A stretch of DNA of 13,704 bases from Salinactinospora qingdaonensis (GCF_039539445.1 NZ_BAABDD010000054.1:1-13704); one strand, 5' to 3'. Shown: positions 1 to 6,596, numbered from the stretch's first letter. Numbers and translations are program-made. Notes: a model not told the origin generated them from the sequence alone.

Positions 1-2
1 GG

Positions 3-860
3 GCCACGGCGCGGCCGTTCACCACGCACATCAACGCCTACAATCTCGATCTCTATTTGCGGATCGCTCCCGAGCTCTACCTCAAGCGGCTCGTGGTGGG
101 CGGGATCGAGCGGGTCTTCGAGATCAATCGCAACTTCCGTAACGAAGGCGCCGACTCCACGCACAACCCCGAGTTCACGATGCTGGAGTTCTATCAGGCC
201 TACGCCGATTACACCGTCATGGCCGACATCACGCGCTCGCTCATCCAAGAGGCCGCCAAGGCGGTCTTTGGATCGACGGTGGTGCACCGCGAGGGGGAGG
301 AGATCGACCTCGGCGGGACGTGGCCCTCGGTCAGTCTGTACGGCGCTGTCTCCACGGCCTTGGGTGAGGAGGTCACCCCGCGCACGCCCATCGAGACGGT
401 GCGCAAGCTCGCCGATGGCCGTGGGGTCGACTGGAACCCGGCGTGGGGGCAGGGCAAGCTGGTCGAGCACCTGTTCGAGGAGTTGGTTGAGCACACCCTG
501 CTCCAGCCGACGTTCGTTCGCGACTTCCCGGTCGAGACGAGTCCGCTGACCCGCCAGCACCGCGAAGATCCGCTGCTCACCGAGAAGTGGGACCTCATCG
601 GGTTCGGTATGGAGTTGGGCACCGGCTATTCCGAGTTGGTCGACCCGGTCGAGCAGCGCCGCCGCCTTACCGAGCAGTCCCTGCTGGCCGCCGGTGGCGA
701 CCCCGAGGCGATGCAACTCGACGAAGATTTCCTCCGCGCCCTCGAATTCGCCATGCCGCCCTCCGGGGGAGTGGGAATGGGGATTGATCGCCTTCTCATG
801 GCGTTCACTGGAAAGAACATTCGGGAGACCATTCTCTTCCCCCTTGTGAAACCCAGTTAA
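3..860 (+). CDS. lysS: Lysyl-tRNA synthetase, class II, C-terminal part (5' end outside window)
   Basis: This enzyme charges tRNA-Lys with lysine using ATP in the cytoplasm. The reading frame is already open at base 3, so the N-terminal anticodon-binding domain lies upstream of the window; a TTG at 57 is internal and not a start. The visible 285 residues carry class II catalytic-core signatures. ARPFTTH leads into LYLRIAPELYLKRLVVGG. Motif 2 is FEINRNFRNEG followed by HNPEFTMLEFYQAYADY, and motif 3 is GGVGMGIDRLLMAFTG with the usual lysyl ending RETILFPLVKP. These match bacterial LysRS closely. The protein ends at TAA 858-860 with no extra domain visible in this part, so I read it as ordinary LysS and not the mycobacterial LysX fusion, although an N-terminal fusion cannot be excluded. 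In M. tuberculosis lysS also lies beside lsr2 and clpC1. Confidence 0.96.
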   Translation, partial: ATARPFTTHINAYNLDLYLRIAPELYLKRLVVGGIERVFEINRNFRNEGADSTHNPEFTMLEFYQAYADYTVMADITRSLIQEAAKAVFGSTVVHREGEEIDLGGTWPSVSLYGAVSTALGEEVTPRTPIETVRKLADGRGVDWNPAWGQGKLVEHLFEELVEHTLLQPTFVRDFPVETSPLTRQHREDPLLTEKWDLIGFGMELGTGYSELVDPVEQRRRLTEQSLLAAGGDPEAMQLDEDFLRALEFAMPPSGGVGMGIDRLLMAFTGKNIRETILFPLVKPS

Positions 861-933
861 AACCTTAGTTAGCTTCGGCGTGCTCGCCAGGCCTGCCCAT
901 GTGATGTGGCAAAGACCACGCTGTGCTGCGGCA

Positions 934-972
934 GGGTATGTGCAATCCCGCGGACGCAAGCGCGGCATACCT
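934..972 (+). other. Bulged stem-loop downstream of lysS
   Basis: GGTATG (935-940) pairs with CATACC (966-971), and CCGCG (948-952) pairs with CGCGG (961-965). The two 3' arms are contiguous, so the RNA forms an 11-bp helix with a 7-base bulge on the 5' side and an 8-base loop. It starts about 75 bases after the lysS stop. It may be a 3' untranslated region structure, a weak terminator, or part of a small RNA ending at the T-run hairpin at 1059-1080. Confidence 0.45.
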
Positions 973-1058
973 ATCGCTGTGGTCAGTTTGGAAATACTCT
1001 TTGAAACTTGGATACGCATTTTTTGCGTTCCGATCTGAAGGTTATTTTCGCAGGTCAT

Positions 1059-1080
1059 CCTCCTTAGGGAAGGGGGTTTT
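1059..1080 (+). terminator. Rho-independent terminator-like hairpin with T run
   Basis: CCTCCTT (1059-1065), loop AGGG, then AAGGGGG (1070-1076) form a 7-bp stem with one G-T pair, followed directly by TTTT (1077-1080). It is the only hairpin I found in the window with a real T tract on its 3' side. It would end transcripts reading rightward out of lysS or out of a small RNA in the gap. Confidence 0.5.
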
Positions 1081-1337
1081 CGGTAACCTTGGTAACACAG
1101 GGAAGCTAGTTGATTACTTAGCGTTGCTTAATGGACCTTGACGGTCCGTGTTCCTCCGCTTAGCGTTTCGAGGCGAGCGGATAATTCCGCGTTCGTCGTA
1201 GCGGATCTATTGACGGTGAGTGAGGATGGCAGCGAACGGCTCCGGCGGTTTCCGCCATCCTTTGCCGGGTGCGATCTCACATGATCTGTCCGTCCCAGAT
1301 CGTGATGAACGGGCTCCCGCGTTCTCACCCGCGGTCG

Positions 1338-1370
1338 GATTCTTGCTTCTGTGCCAGGGGAACAAGAATC
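1338..1370. repeat. 8-bp inverted repeat with 17-base spacer
   Basis: GATTCTTG (1338-1345) and CAAGAATC (1363-1370) are perfect inverted copies. The spacer contains GGGAAC (1358-1363), the half-site that recurs in the dyad at 1418-1433. It lies 130-160 bases upstream of the LuxR-type start and could be a DNA operator or an RNA stem in a long leader. No known regulator is assigned. Confidence 0.4.
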
Positions 1371-1417
1371 ATGGTCGCGGGATCGAGAGGTGGGGCTGTG
1401 CCCATGCGCGCGTGCAA

Positions 1418-1433
1418 GGGAACTTTGGTTCCC
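1418..1433. promoter_or_regulatory. Perfect dyad GGGAAC-TTTG-GTTCCC, SOS-box-like core
   Basis: The two 6-bp arms are perfect inverted copies around TTTG. The inner core reads GAAC-N4-GTTC, which is the invariant core of the Gram-positive LexA (Cheo/SOS) box. It is centred about 75 bases upstream of the GTG start at 1500. The flanking bases are G and not the usual C or T, and no promoter could be placed confidently beside it. It may instead be an operator for another repressor or a small RNA hairpin. Confidence 0.35.
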
Positions 1434-1499
1434 ACTCGTCGGGGGTCACTGCGACGACGAGTCGATGTTCCGCACTCACCATTGATGAGGGAGGACGGA

Positions 1500-1808
1500 G
1501 TGGAACAGGCCGCCACGCTCGTGCGTCATGCCGTCGAGGAGACCACTGTCCCGTCGTGGAGTGAGAGCATGGTGCCACCGCCCGGAGTATCCCATGACGG
1601 GGCTCCGGAAGCACCCTCGGATCTCAACGACGACGACCTCCACCTGCTCGCAGAGATCGCTACAGGTGTGACGACCGATGTCGCAGCGCGCCGCCTTGAA
1701 CTGAGCGCGCGCACCCTACGGCGCAGGCTCCGGGCCATTTGTGACCGGCTTGGCGTCAACACGCCCATAGAAGCCGTTGTGTGGGCCGCGCGACGGCAAC
1801 TTATCTGA
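1500..1808 (+). CDS. Small LuxR/NarL-type helix-turn-helix protein
   Basis: This is a 102-residue protein. Its C-terminal half is a LuxR/NarL-type DNA-binding domain: LHLLAEIATGVTTDVAARRL, then the recognition segment SARTLRRRLRAICDRLGVNTP, ending AVVWAARRQLI. There is no receiver or sensor domain, only about 45 N-terminal residues with LVRHAVEETTVPSW and VPPPGVSHDG, which I recall as conserved in actinobacterial homologues. I chose GTG 1500 because GGAGG at 1490-1494 lies 5 bases upstream. ATG 1485 and ATG 1569 are alternatives, and the frame stays open back to 1269. It is probably a transcription factor. Its target is unknown, although the acetyltransferase gene follows on the same strand after a terminator-like hairpin. 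Confidence 0.82.
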   Translation: MEQAATLVRHAVEETTVPSWSESMVPPPGVSHDGAPEAPSDLNDDDLHLLAEIATGVTTDVAARRLELSARTLRRRLRAICDRLGVNTPIEAVVWAARRQLI

Positions 1809-1824
1809 GATCTCCTGGCGTGCG

Positions 1825-1844
1825 CCCCGGCCTTCGGGCCGGGG
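1825..1844 (+). terminator. GC-rich hairpin after the LuxR-type gene
   Basis: CCCCGGCC (1825-1832), loop TTCG, GGCCGGGG (1837-1844) form a perfect 8-bp stem closed by a stable UUCG-type tetraloop, 17 bases after the stop codon. There is no T run, which is common for actinobacterial terminators. It separates the LuxR-type gene from the acetyltransferase gene. Confidence 0.7.
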
Positions 1845-1902
1845 GAGCACCATCTAGCTGGAGCTGTCTTAGCTCGCTGCGCGCTTCCGACCGAGTCGGG
1901 AG

Positions 1903-1908
1903 TAGCCT
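1903..1908 (+). promoter_or_regulatory. Possible -10 element TAGCCT for the acetyltransferase gene
   Basis: TAGCCT fits the TANNNT -10 pattern and ends 9 bases before the ATG at 1918. Transcription would start 2-4 bases before the start codon, giving an almost leaderless mRNA. This would explain the lack of a clear ribosome binding site. No good -35 hexamer is visible. Confidence 0.35.
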
Positions 1909-1917
1909 AGGGCGATC

Positions 1918-2433
1918 ATGTCCGTCGAGATCACCGTCCGCCGTGCTCGAACACCAGACGTCAGCCACATCCGCCATCTCATCGACGCCTTCAGTGGAGA
2001 ACGGCGCGTCCTGTCCAAAAGTACGGTCAACCTTTATGAGGACATTCAAGAATTCTGGGTGGCCGAAGTCGACAACGGTGAGCAGAGCACCGTCGTGGGC
2101 TGCGGCGCGCTTCACGTCCTATGGGAGGATCTCGCAGAGGTCCGTACCGTCGCAGTCGACGCCGCCATGCAAGGGCACGGCATCGGCCACCGCATCGTCA
2201 CCGAGCTGCTTGACACCGCACGCCACCTGGGGGTGCAGCGTGTCTTCTGCTTGACGTTCGAGACCGCGTTCTTCAGCCGGCACGGTTTCCGTCCCATCCA
2301 GGGCACTCCCGTGCCGGCCCGTGTCTACGAGGAGCTGCTGCGCTCCTACGACGAGGGTGTGGCCGAGTTCCTTGACCTAGAGCGAGTCAAGCCCAACACC
2401 CTCGGCAACACCCGGATGCTGCTGCACCTGTGA
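1918..2433 (+). CDS. GNAT-family amino-acid N-acetyltransferase (probable N-acetylglutamate synthase type)
   Basis: The 171-residue protein has a single GNAT fold. It opens with VRRARTPDVSHIRHLIDAF, has the core strand EVRTVAV (about 74-80), and then the acetyl-CoA pyrophosphate-binding loop QGHGIGHRI (85-93). The later motif is FCLTFETAFFSRHGFRPI (110-127). The pattern resembles the ArgA-like family of short actinobacterial N-acetylglutamate synthases (Rv2747 type). That family transfers acetyl from acetyl-CoA to glutamate, the first step of arginine biosynthesis. There is no N-terminal amino-acid kinase domain as in E. coli ArgA. Substrate assignment is by family resemblance only; another small amine or protein acetyltransferase role is possible. 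It converges with the EndoQ-helicase gene, with 34 bases between the stops. Confidence 0.85.
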   Translation: MSVEITVRRARTPDVSHIRHLIDAFSGERRVLSKSTVNLYEDIQEFWVAEVDNGEQSTVVGCGALHVLWEDLAEVRTVAVDAAMQGHGIGHRIVTELLDTARHLGVQRVFCLTFETAFFSRHGFRPIQGTPVPARVYEELLRSYDEGVAEFLDLERVKPNTLGNTRMLLHL

Positions 2434-2467
2434 GACCTGCGGCCCCGGCGAGTCGACCGCTGACGCC

Positions 2468-5400
2468 TTACATCAGGCGAAGCTGGCGGTCCTTGGGCCG
2501 CTTGCGCGTGGCCGTCTCCTCGTCTACGGCCATGGTCAGCTCCGCCGGCACCGAGGCCAAAAACGGCGACGACTCCGGCTCGACAGCGCTTCCCCGGCGC
2601 GTTCGGCGGCGTGCCCGCGACAGGTAGAGCCGCTGTTGGGCGCGCGTCACGCCCACGAAGAACAGCCGCCGTTCCTCAGCCTCCGCGGCCTCGGTCACGT
2701 CCCCGGCCCCAGTGAAGCTGAACGGCAGCAGCCCCGCTTCGCACCCCACCAAGAACACCACGGGGTACTCCAGCCCCTTAGCGGCGTGCAGGGTCAACAG
2801 CGCCACCCGGTCGGCCCGCGGGTCCAGCGCGTCGACTTCAGCGCCCAACGCCAGCGCCGAGAGGAACCCCGACAGGTCCCAGCCGTGTTCGCCGGCTAGG
2901 GGCAGCACCAGCTCGCCGGCCGTACGCAGGTCAGTGACCAGCTTCTCGTCGCGTTCGTGGCGTTCGCATAGCTGCCGCGTCGCCGCGCGTACACGCTCGG
3001 TCAGCGGCGCCTCAGTCTGATGGGCCAGCTCGTCGACGACCATCCGCACCGCCGGACGCGACAGCAGCCGGTCGTGCGAGCGTTTCTGGAACGGCACCCC
3101 AGCGGTGTTGAACGCGCTCATGATCGCCTCGCTTTGCGCGTCAGTGCGGTAGAGCACGCAGATGTCGCCGAACGACAGCCCGCCGTCGCCTTCGTCGCTG
3201 ACCCGGCCACTGTCGAGCGAGTGCCATGACGTCCCGCCCAGGAGCCGGTCGATGGAGCGTGCCACGAACGACGCCTCCGCGCGCTCGTCGGCGGCCACGT
3301 GCATGCCGATGCGCGCCGGCGTCTCGACCTGGCCCACAGCCCGCAGTTCGCGCTCTGGCACCAGCGACGCCGGTGCGATAACCCGGGTCGCCGCCTCGAC
3401 GATCGTGGGCGTGGAGCGGTAGTTGCGTATCAGCCGCACGGTCGTGGCGGTGGGGAAGTCGTGGGTGAAGCGCAGGAAGAATCCCACATCGGCGCCGCGG
3501 AACCCGTAGATGGCCTGGTCGGGGTCGCCGATGGCGGTGATGTTGCCCTCGGGCTCGGTGAGCAGCCGCAGCAGCGCGTACTGGGTCTCGTCGATGTCCT
3601 GGTACTCGTCCACACTGATCCAGCGCCACCGCCGGCGGTAGGAACGCGCCAACTCCTCGTCGGCCTCCAACAGGCGCACCGGCAGCACCAGCAAGTCCCG
3701 AAAGTCCACGAGGTCGTCTTCGCGCAGCCGTCGCTCGTAGGCGTCGATGGCAGCGGCCATCGCGTCGTCGTCACCGCCGTCGCCGTCGCGCTGGGCCAAC
3801 AGTCGGCGCCCCTCCCGCTCCGATCCCGTGACCTCGGTGGCGGCGGCAGTGCGGTGTGTGTCGTCGGCGATCCGGAACAGCTCGGTCAACCCGGCCCGCT
3901 CGTAGTGCTCGCGCAGGATCTGCGCCCCCAACCCGTGGAAGGTGGTGACGGTCATCCCGGCCGCTTGCTCACCCAGCAGGCTGGCCAGCCGTTCGCGCAG
4001 CTCCGCTGCGGCGCGCCGGGTGAAGGTGATGGCCAGGCACTCGGCCGCGGTCACCGTCCCTTCCGTGATGAGGTGGGCGATGCGGTGAGTGAGGGTACGG
4101 GTCTTTCCCGTGCCGGGGCCGGCGACGATGAGCAGCGGGCCGCCGGGACGCTCGGCCGCGGCGCGCTGCTCGGGGTCGAGCCCGGCGAGGAGGCTCTGCG
4201 GACGGGGTGGGGTTTCGGCCACGGCGGCGGGAAACAGCATCGGATCTTCCGCAGGGGGTGCTGCGGTGGTGGGGGTGGCCTCGGCTAGGGGTGGAGTCTC
4301 TCCGTAGCTGTCTGCGGCCGTTGGGGACGCTACAGGGGCATCGAGGCTGTCGTGGTGCCCGTGGGAAGCGCGGGCGGGCGTGGCTTTTTTGGAACGTTTG
4401 ACGGGGGAGGCGATCTCGTCGTCACCGAACAGCGTCAGCGTGTCGGTGTCCGTCTTGAGTTCTTCGGGATCGAATAGCCGAATGACACCATATTCTCCGT
4501 CGTAGCCGGCGCTGCGGATCACGTCGCCACGTCGCAGTCGAGCAATGGCCTCCCCCAGGAGTTCGCCCCCCACCTTCGTGACTTCGTCGAGGGGCACCGA
4601 CCCCAAAATCGCCAGTTCCGAACCGAGCGCGCCCACGAGCTTGCTTACCTCGCCGCTGACGCGCTTGCTCTTTGGGCCGACTCCAACGATTTCACTCACG
4701 ATTTCGGGTAAGGGGACCAGACTGGTGAAATCCGCTGCGCCCGGCGGGCGATGCCCCACTGCGCGGTCGGCTAGTTCGTGGACACGGTGGTAAACCCCGA
4801 CGGTCAGTCGCTTTCCACAGACCGGGCAGCGCTCCTTGTGCTCGCGGGTGACCTCAGGAGTGAATCTGATACCGCACTTGCGGTGGCCGTCGAGGTGGTA
4901 CTTGCCTTCCTCAGGGAAGAACTCGACAGAGCCACGGAATCCCGTTCCGGTCTCCAGGGCGCGTCGGATGGCATAGTAGTCCAGATCGGTGTCGAAGCGA
5001 CTCGCCTCGCGAGCCAGCATCGGCGGTGAGTGCGCGTCGGAATTACTTACGAGCGTGTATCCGTCAAGCGAGGAGACCATCCAGTTCATCGCCGGGTCAC
5101 TGGAGAGTCCGGTCTCTACCGCGAAGATGTGGGGAGCCAGATCGGCGTAGCAGTCAGCCACGGCGTCGAATCCCGATTTTGACCCCAACGCTGAGAACCA
5201 CGGGGTCCACACATGAGCCGGGACCAGATACGATCCCGGATCGCTGGAGAGCGTGATCTCAAGGAGGTCTCGCGAATCCAGCCCCAGGATCGGGCGTCCA
5301 TCGGAAGCCAGATTGCCGATCTTGTCCAAATCCGCTGTGATGGTGTCGGCGGCTGCCATGGACGGCGCGTAGAGCAAATGGTGGACCTTGCGAGTCCGCT

Positions 5401-5704
5401 CGTCGCGCTTGTAGATGGTGGAGATCTCCACTGAGAGCATGAACCTCGGCAAGGTGTGGCAGTTCGGCGGTAGTGTCCGGAGTATGGACCGTTCGATTTC
5501 CGGCCGGAGCCGGAACAGTCCTGGCTCTGCCGGGATGAGAAGTTCACCCAGTTGCTCACGCCATGCGGGGTGAGTGAAATCACCGGTTCCGACGACCTCA
5601 ATCCCCTTACGGGCAGCCCACCAAGCAAGATGCTCAAGGTCGCAATCCCGGCTGCAAGCCCGCGAGTACTTGGAGTGAATATGTAGATCGGCGTGGAACT
5701 CCAC
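2468..5704 (-). CDS. Endonuclease Q-type PHP nuclease fused to UvrD/Rep helicase
   Basis: The 1078-residue protein joins two repair activities. Residues 1-430 match endonuclease Q, which nicks DNA 5' of deaminated bases (uracil, hypoxanthine) and abasic sites. PHP metal-site motifs are HADLHIHSKYSR (4-15), GTGDFTHP (39-46), SVEIST (91-96), HH (108-109) and NSDAHS (221-226). A zinc-finger-like segment follows (HRKC at 274-277, CPVC at 293-296, three Cys visible). Residues 430-500 are a Pro/Ala/Thr-rich linker. Residues 505-1078 are a superfamily 1A helicase: Walker A GPGTGKT (529-535), Walker B DEYQD (699-703), motif III GDPDQAIYGFRGA, motif IV RNYRS (760-764), motif V TLHAAKGLEY, motif VI VGVTRAQQRL. 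The 1B and 2B subdomains are short. The start is GTG 5704, with GGGAGG 8 bases upstream, matching where EndoQ proteins begin; an upstream ATG at 5806 would add 34 unrelated residues. The C-terminus QLRLM resembles a sliding-clamp motif. Confidence 0.9.
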   Translation of the reverse strand: MEFHADLHIHSKYSRACSRDCDLEHLAWWAARKGIEVVGTGDFTHPAWREQLGELLIPAEPGLFRLRPEIERSILRTLPPNCHTLPRFMLSVEISTIYKRDERTRKVHHLLYAPSMAAADTITADLDKIGNLASDGRPILGLDSRDLLEITLSSDPGSYLVPAHVWTPWFSALGSKSGFDAVADCYADLAPHIFAVETGLSSDPAMNWMVSSLDGYTLVSNSDAHSPPMLAREASRFDTDLDYYAIRRALETGTGFRGSVEFFPEEGKYHLDGHRKCGIRFTPEVTREHKERCPVCGKRLTVGVYHRVHELADRAVGHRPPGAADFTSLVPLPEIVSEIVGVGPKSKRVSGEVSKLVGALGSELAILGSVPLDEVTKVGGELLGEAIARLRRGDVIRSAGYDGEYGVIRLFDPEELKTDTDTLTLFGDDEIASPVKRSKKATPARASHGHHDSLDAPVASPTAADSYGETPPLAEATPTTAAPPAEDPMLFPAAVAETPPRPQSLLAGLDPEQRAAAERPGGPLLIVAGPGTGKTRTLTHRIAHLITEGTVTAAECLAITFTRRAAAELRERLASLLGEQAAGMTVTTFHGLGAQILREHYERAGLTELFRIADDTHRTAAATEVTGSEREGRRLLAQRDGDGGDDDAMAAAIDAYERRLREDDLVDFRDLLVLPVRLLEADEELARSYRRRWRWISVDEYQDIDETQYALLRLLTEPEGNITAIGDPDQAIYGFRGADVGFFLRFTHDFPTATTVRLIRNYRSTPTIVEAATRVIAPASLVPERELRAVGQVETPARIGMHVAADERAEASFVARSIDRLLGGTSWHSLDSGRVSDEGDGGLSFGDICVLYRTDAQSEAIMSAFNTAGVPFQKRSHDRLLSRPAVRMVVDELAHQTEAPLTERVRAATRQLCERHERDEKLVTDLRTAGELVLPLAGEHGWDLSGFLSALALGAEVDALDPRADRVALLTLHAAKGLEYPVVFLVGCEAGLLPFSFTGAGDVTEAAEAEERRLFFVGVTRAQQRLYLSRARRRTRRGSAVEPESSPFLASVPAELTMAVDEETATRKRPKDRQLRLM

Positions 5705-5712
5705 GATGAGAT

Positions 5713-5718
5713 CCTCCC
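5713..5718 (-). promoter_or_regulatory. Ribosome binding site that fixes the EndoQ-helicase start
   Basis: On the minus strand GGGAGG lies 8 bases before GTG 5704. It places translation initiation directly before the EFHADLHIHS segment, not at the upstream ATG at 5806. Confidence 0.75.
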
Positions 5719-5744
5719 AATGCCCACGGTGACGGGGCGTGCCG

Positions 5745-5767
5745 ACACTAACGCCGCTTAGGCGACA
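5745..5767 (-). promoter_or_regulatory. RecA-NDp-like (PafBC-type) promoter of the EndoQ-helicase gene, weak match
   Basis: On the minus strand TGTCG (5763-5767) is followed after 12 bases by TAGTGT (5745-5750). The mycobacterial damage-inducible RecA-independent promoter is tTGTCRgtg-N8-TAnnnT, which needs 11 bases between these two parts, so this copy is one base too long. It would give a leader of about 34 bases that includes the GGGAGG site. A plain SigA-type promoter with no recognisable -35 is the alternative. Confidence 0.35.
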
Positions 5768-6034
5768 GGTGCTTGACTCTTCTGCGTTACGATGCCACGA
5801 TCCCACAACTTGAGGGCGCGCCGTACTTCACGACTAATGACCTCAGGTGCGGGTCGCTATGAAGACGGGTAATCTGTGGATTGTGGTCGGAACTTGAAGG
5901 CTATGGTGTTCAAGGATGTTCGGCCGCTCTCCAACTGAGGGCCGGCACCGCGCTTCCTTACTTATTCCAGTCTCACCGACCGATCAACCGATCCTATGTG
6001 TCCGCTTGCGGCTACAGCGAGTCGCTGTTTCCGT

Positions 6035-6077
6035 CCCGTGGTATAGCGGGCAAAGAGATCGAAACCCGTGGGATAGC
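6035..6077. repeat. Direct repeat CCCGTGG-N-ATAGC, two copies 30 bp apart
   Basis: CCCGTGGTATAGC (6035-6047) and CCCGTGGGATAGC (6065-6077) differ at one base and start 30 bp apart. A third, partial GATAGC lies at 6105-6110, and TATAGCGG recurs at 6042-6049 and 6593-6600. The spacing of about three helical turns is what side-by-side protein sites on one DNA face would show. The binding protein is unknown. Confidence 0.45.
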
Positions 6078-6206
6078 CGAACTCTTACGGGTAGGGGATA
6101 AGGCGATAGCGCGAAAGGGACCTCAACGAGGGTGTAGCCGCGCAACGTGTCTATGATGACAGGGGCACGATTGTGTGGATCACGAGGAGACGAGTGCGGC
6201 CCGGCG

Positions 6207-6245
6207 TAGGCTTGAGCCATGTCCCCTCAGGTAATTACCGCATAA
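6207..6245 (+). promoter_or_regulatory. Possible leaderless start with a tiny upstream frame
   Basis: TAGGCT (6207-6212) fits a -10 hexamer and is followed after 6 bases by ATG 6219. This is the same geometry as at radA. The ATG opens an 8-codon frame (MSPQVITA) ending at TAA 6243-6245, about 10 bases before the ribosome binding site of the membrane-protein gene. The palindrome GGTAATTACC (6230-6239) lies inside it. It may be a leader peptide or upstream ORF, or just the promoter with a chance ATG. Confidence 0.3.
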
Positions 6246-6265
6246 AGTCAGATCAAGGAAGGGGT

Positions 6266-6553
6266 ATGCGCTCGATGTCGGACGTATTCGCGGCGCTGAT
6301 CCCCCCCGCAGTTGTCGCGACGGTGTTCTGTACGTTCATCTACAAGCTACTCCGTAGGGAGATGGCTCCAAGAACGTCAGACGGTCGGTCGGTACACGAT
6401 CCCGACGTCGCGCGGAGTACGGATGCCACCTCTACCGAAACAACCGACGCGCCGAGGACTGATCCTGGCGTCGTCAAGGAGGATGGTGCAAAGGATGCCG
6501 CGGCTTCCGTCTCGGAAGTCCGTGGCGGCGGGGACGGTTCCGACAACCACTAA
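6266..6553 (+). CDS. Small single-pass membrane protein of unknown function
   Basis: The 95-residue product has one hydrophobic segment near the N-terminus (about residues 7-29: VFAALIPPAVVATVFCTFIYKLL), followed by a basic KLLRRE stop-transfer stretch. The long hydrophilic tail is rich in Asp, Thr, Ser and Gly and looks disordered. The tail is probably cytoplasmic because the positive charges follow the helix. The start ATG 6266 has AAGGA at 6255-6259, 6 bases upstream. ATG 6275 (MSDVFAALIPP) is an equally possible start and the frame extends up to 6173. I do not recognise a named family. It stands alone between the EndoQ-helicase promoter and a strong hairpin before lsr2. Confidence 0.7.
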   Translation: MRSMSDVFAALIPPAVVATVFCTFIYKLLRREMAPRTSDGRSVHDPDVARSTDATSTETTDAPRTDPGVVKEDGAKDAAASVSEVRGGGDGSDNH

Positions 6554-6596
6554 CCGGCGGTGTCCAGTAATGGGGACGCACCGGTCTCGTGTTATA

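Larger units (their letters stand above)
861..1499. other. Intergenic gap between lysS and the LuxR-type gene
   Basis: This 639-base gap has no convincing gene. It is clearly less GC-rich than its surroundings between about 980 and 1220. An open frame at 923-1141 has codon use unlike the neighbouring genes and no recognisable protein. The gap holds a bulged hairpin at 934-972, a small hairpin with an all-T loop at 1014-1028, a hairpin followed by a T run at 1059-1080, a short hairpin at 1131-1149, an 8-bp inverted repeat at 1338-1370 and a dyad at 1418-1433. It could hold the lysS 3' untranslated region, a small RNA, or the promoter and long leader of the downstream gene. Confidence 0.5.
5705..6265. 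other. Divergent intergenic region between the EndoQ-helicase and membrane-protein genes
   Basis: These 561 bases hold no gene I can support. The open frames at 5881-6156 and 5916-6101 have poor actinobacterial codon bias and no recognisable protein. Visible content: the minus-strand promoter and ribosome binding site near 5713-5767, a pair of 13-bp direct repeats at 6035-6077, a 6-bp inverted repeat ACCCGT/ACGGGT (6064-6069 and 6087-6092), a -10-like TAGGCT with a tiny frame at 6207-6245, and the 10-bp palindrome GGTAATTACC at 6230-6239. Confidence 0.5.

Noticed and set aside
923..1141. 72-codon frame after lysS
   Set aside because: Codon use is unlike the flanking genes, there is no convincing ribosome binding site, and it crosses the hairpins at 934-972 and 1059-1080.
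3299..4288. 329-codon plus-strand open frame inside the EndoQ-helicase gene
   Set aside because: Its translation is low-complexity Gly/Val/Gln-rich and lies opposite helicase motifs that are clearly real.
5880..5965. tRNA-like remnant on the minus strand (D-arm-like CTCAGTTGGAGAGC and T-loop-like TTCAAGT)
   Set aside because: The acceptor, anticodon and T stems do not pair, and the spacing is about three bases short. A chance resemblance is more likely.
5881..6156. 91-codon frame in the divergent region
   Set aside because: It has no recognisable protein, poor third-position G/C, and lies over the direct repeats. Treated as non-coding.
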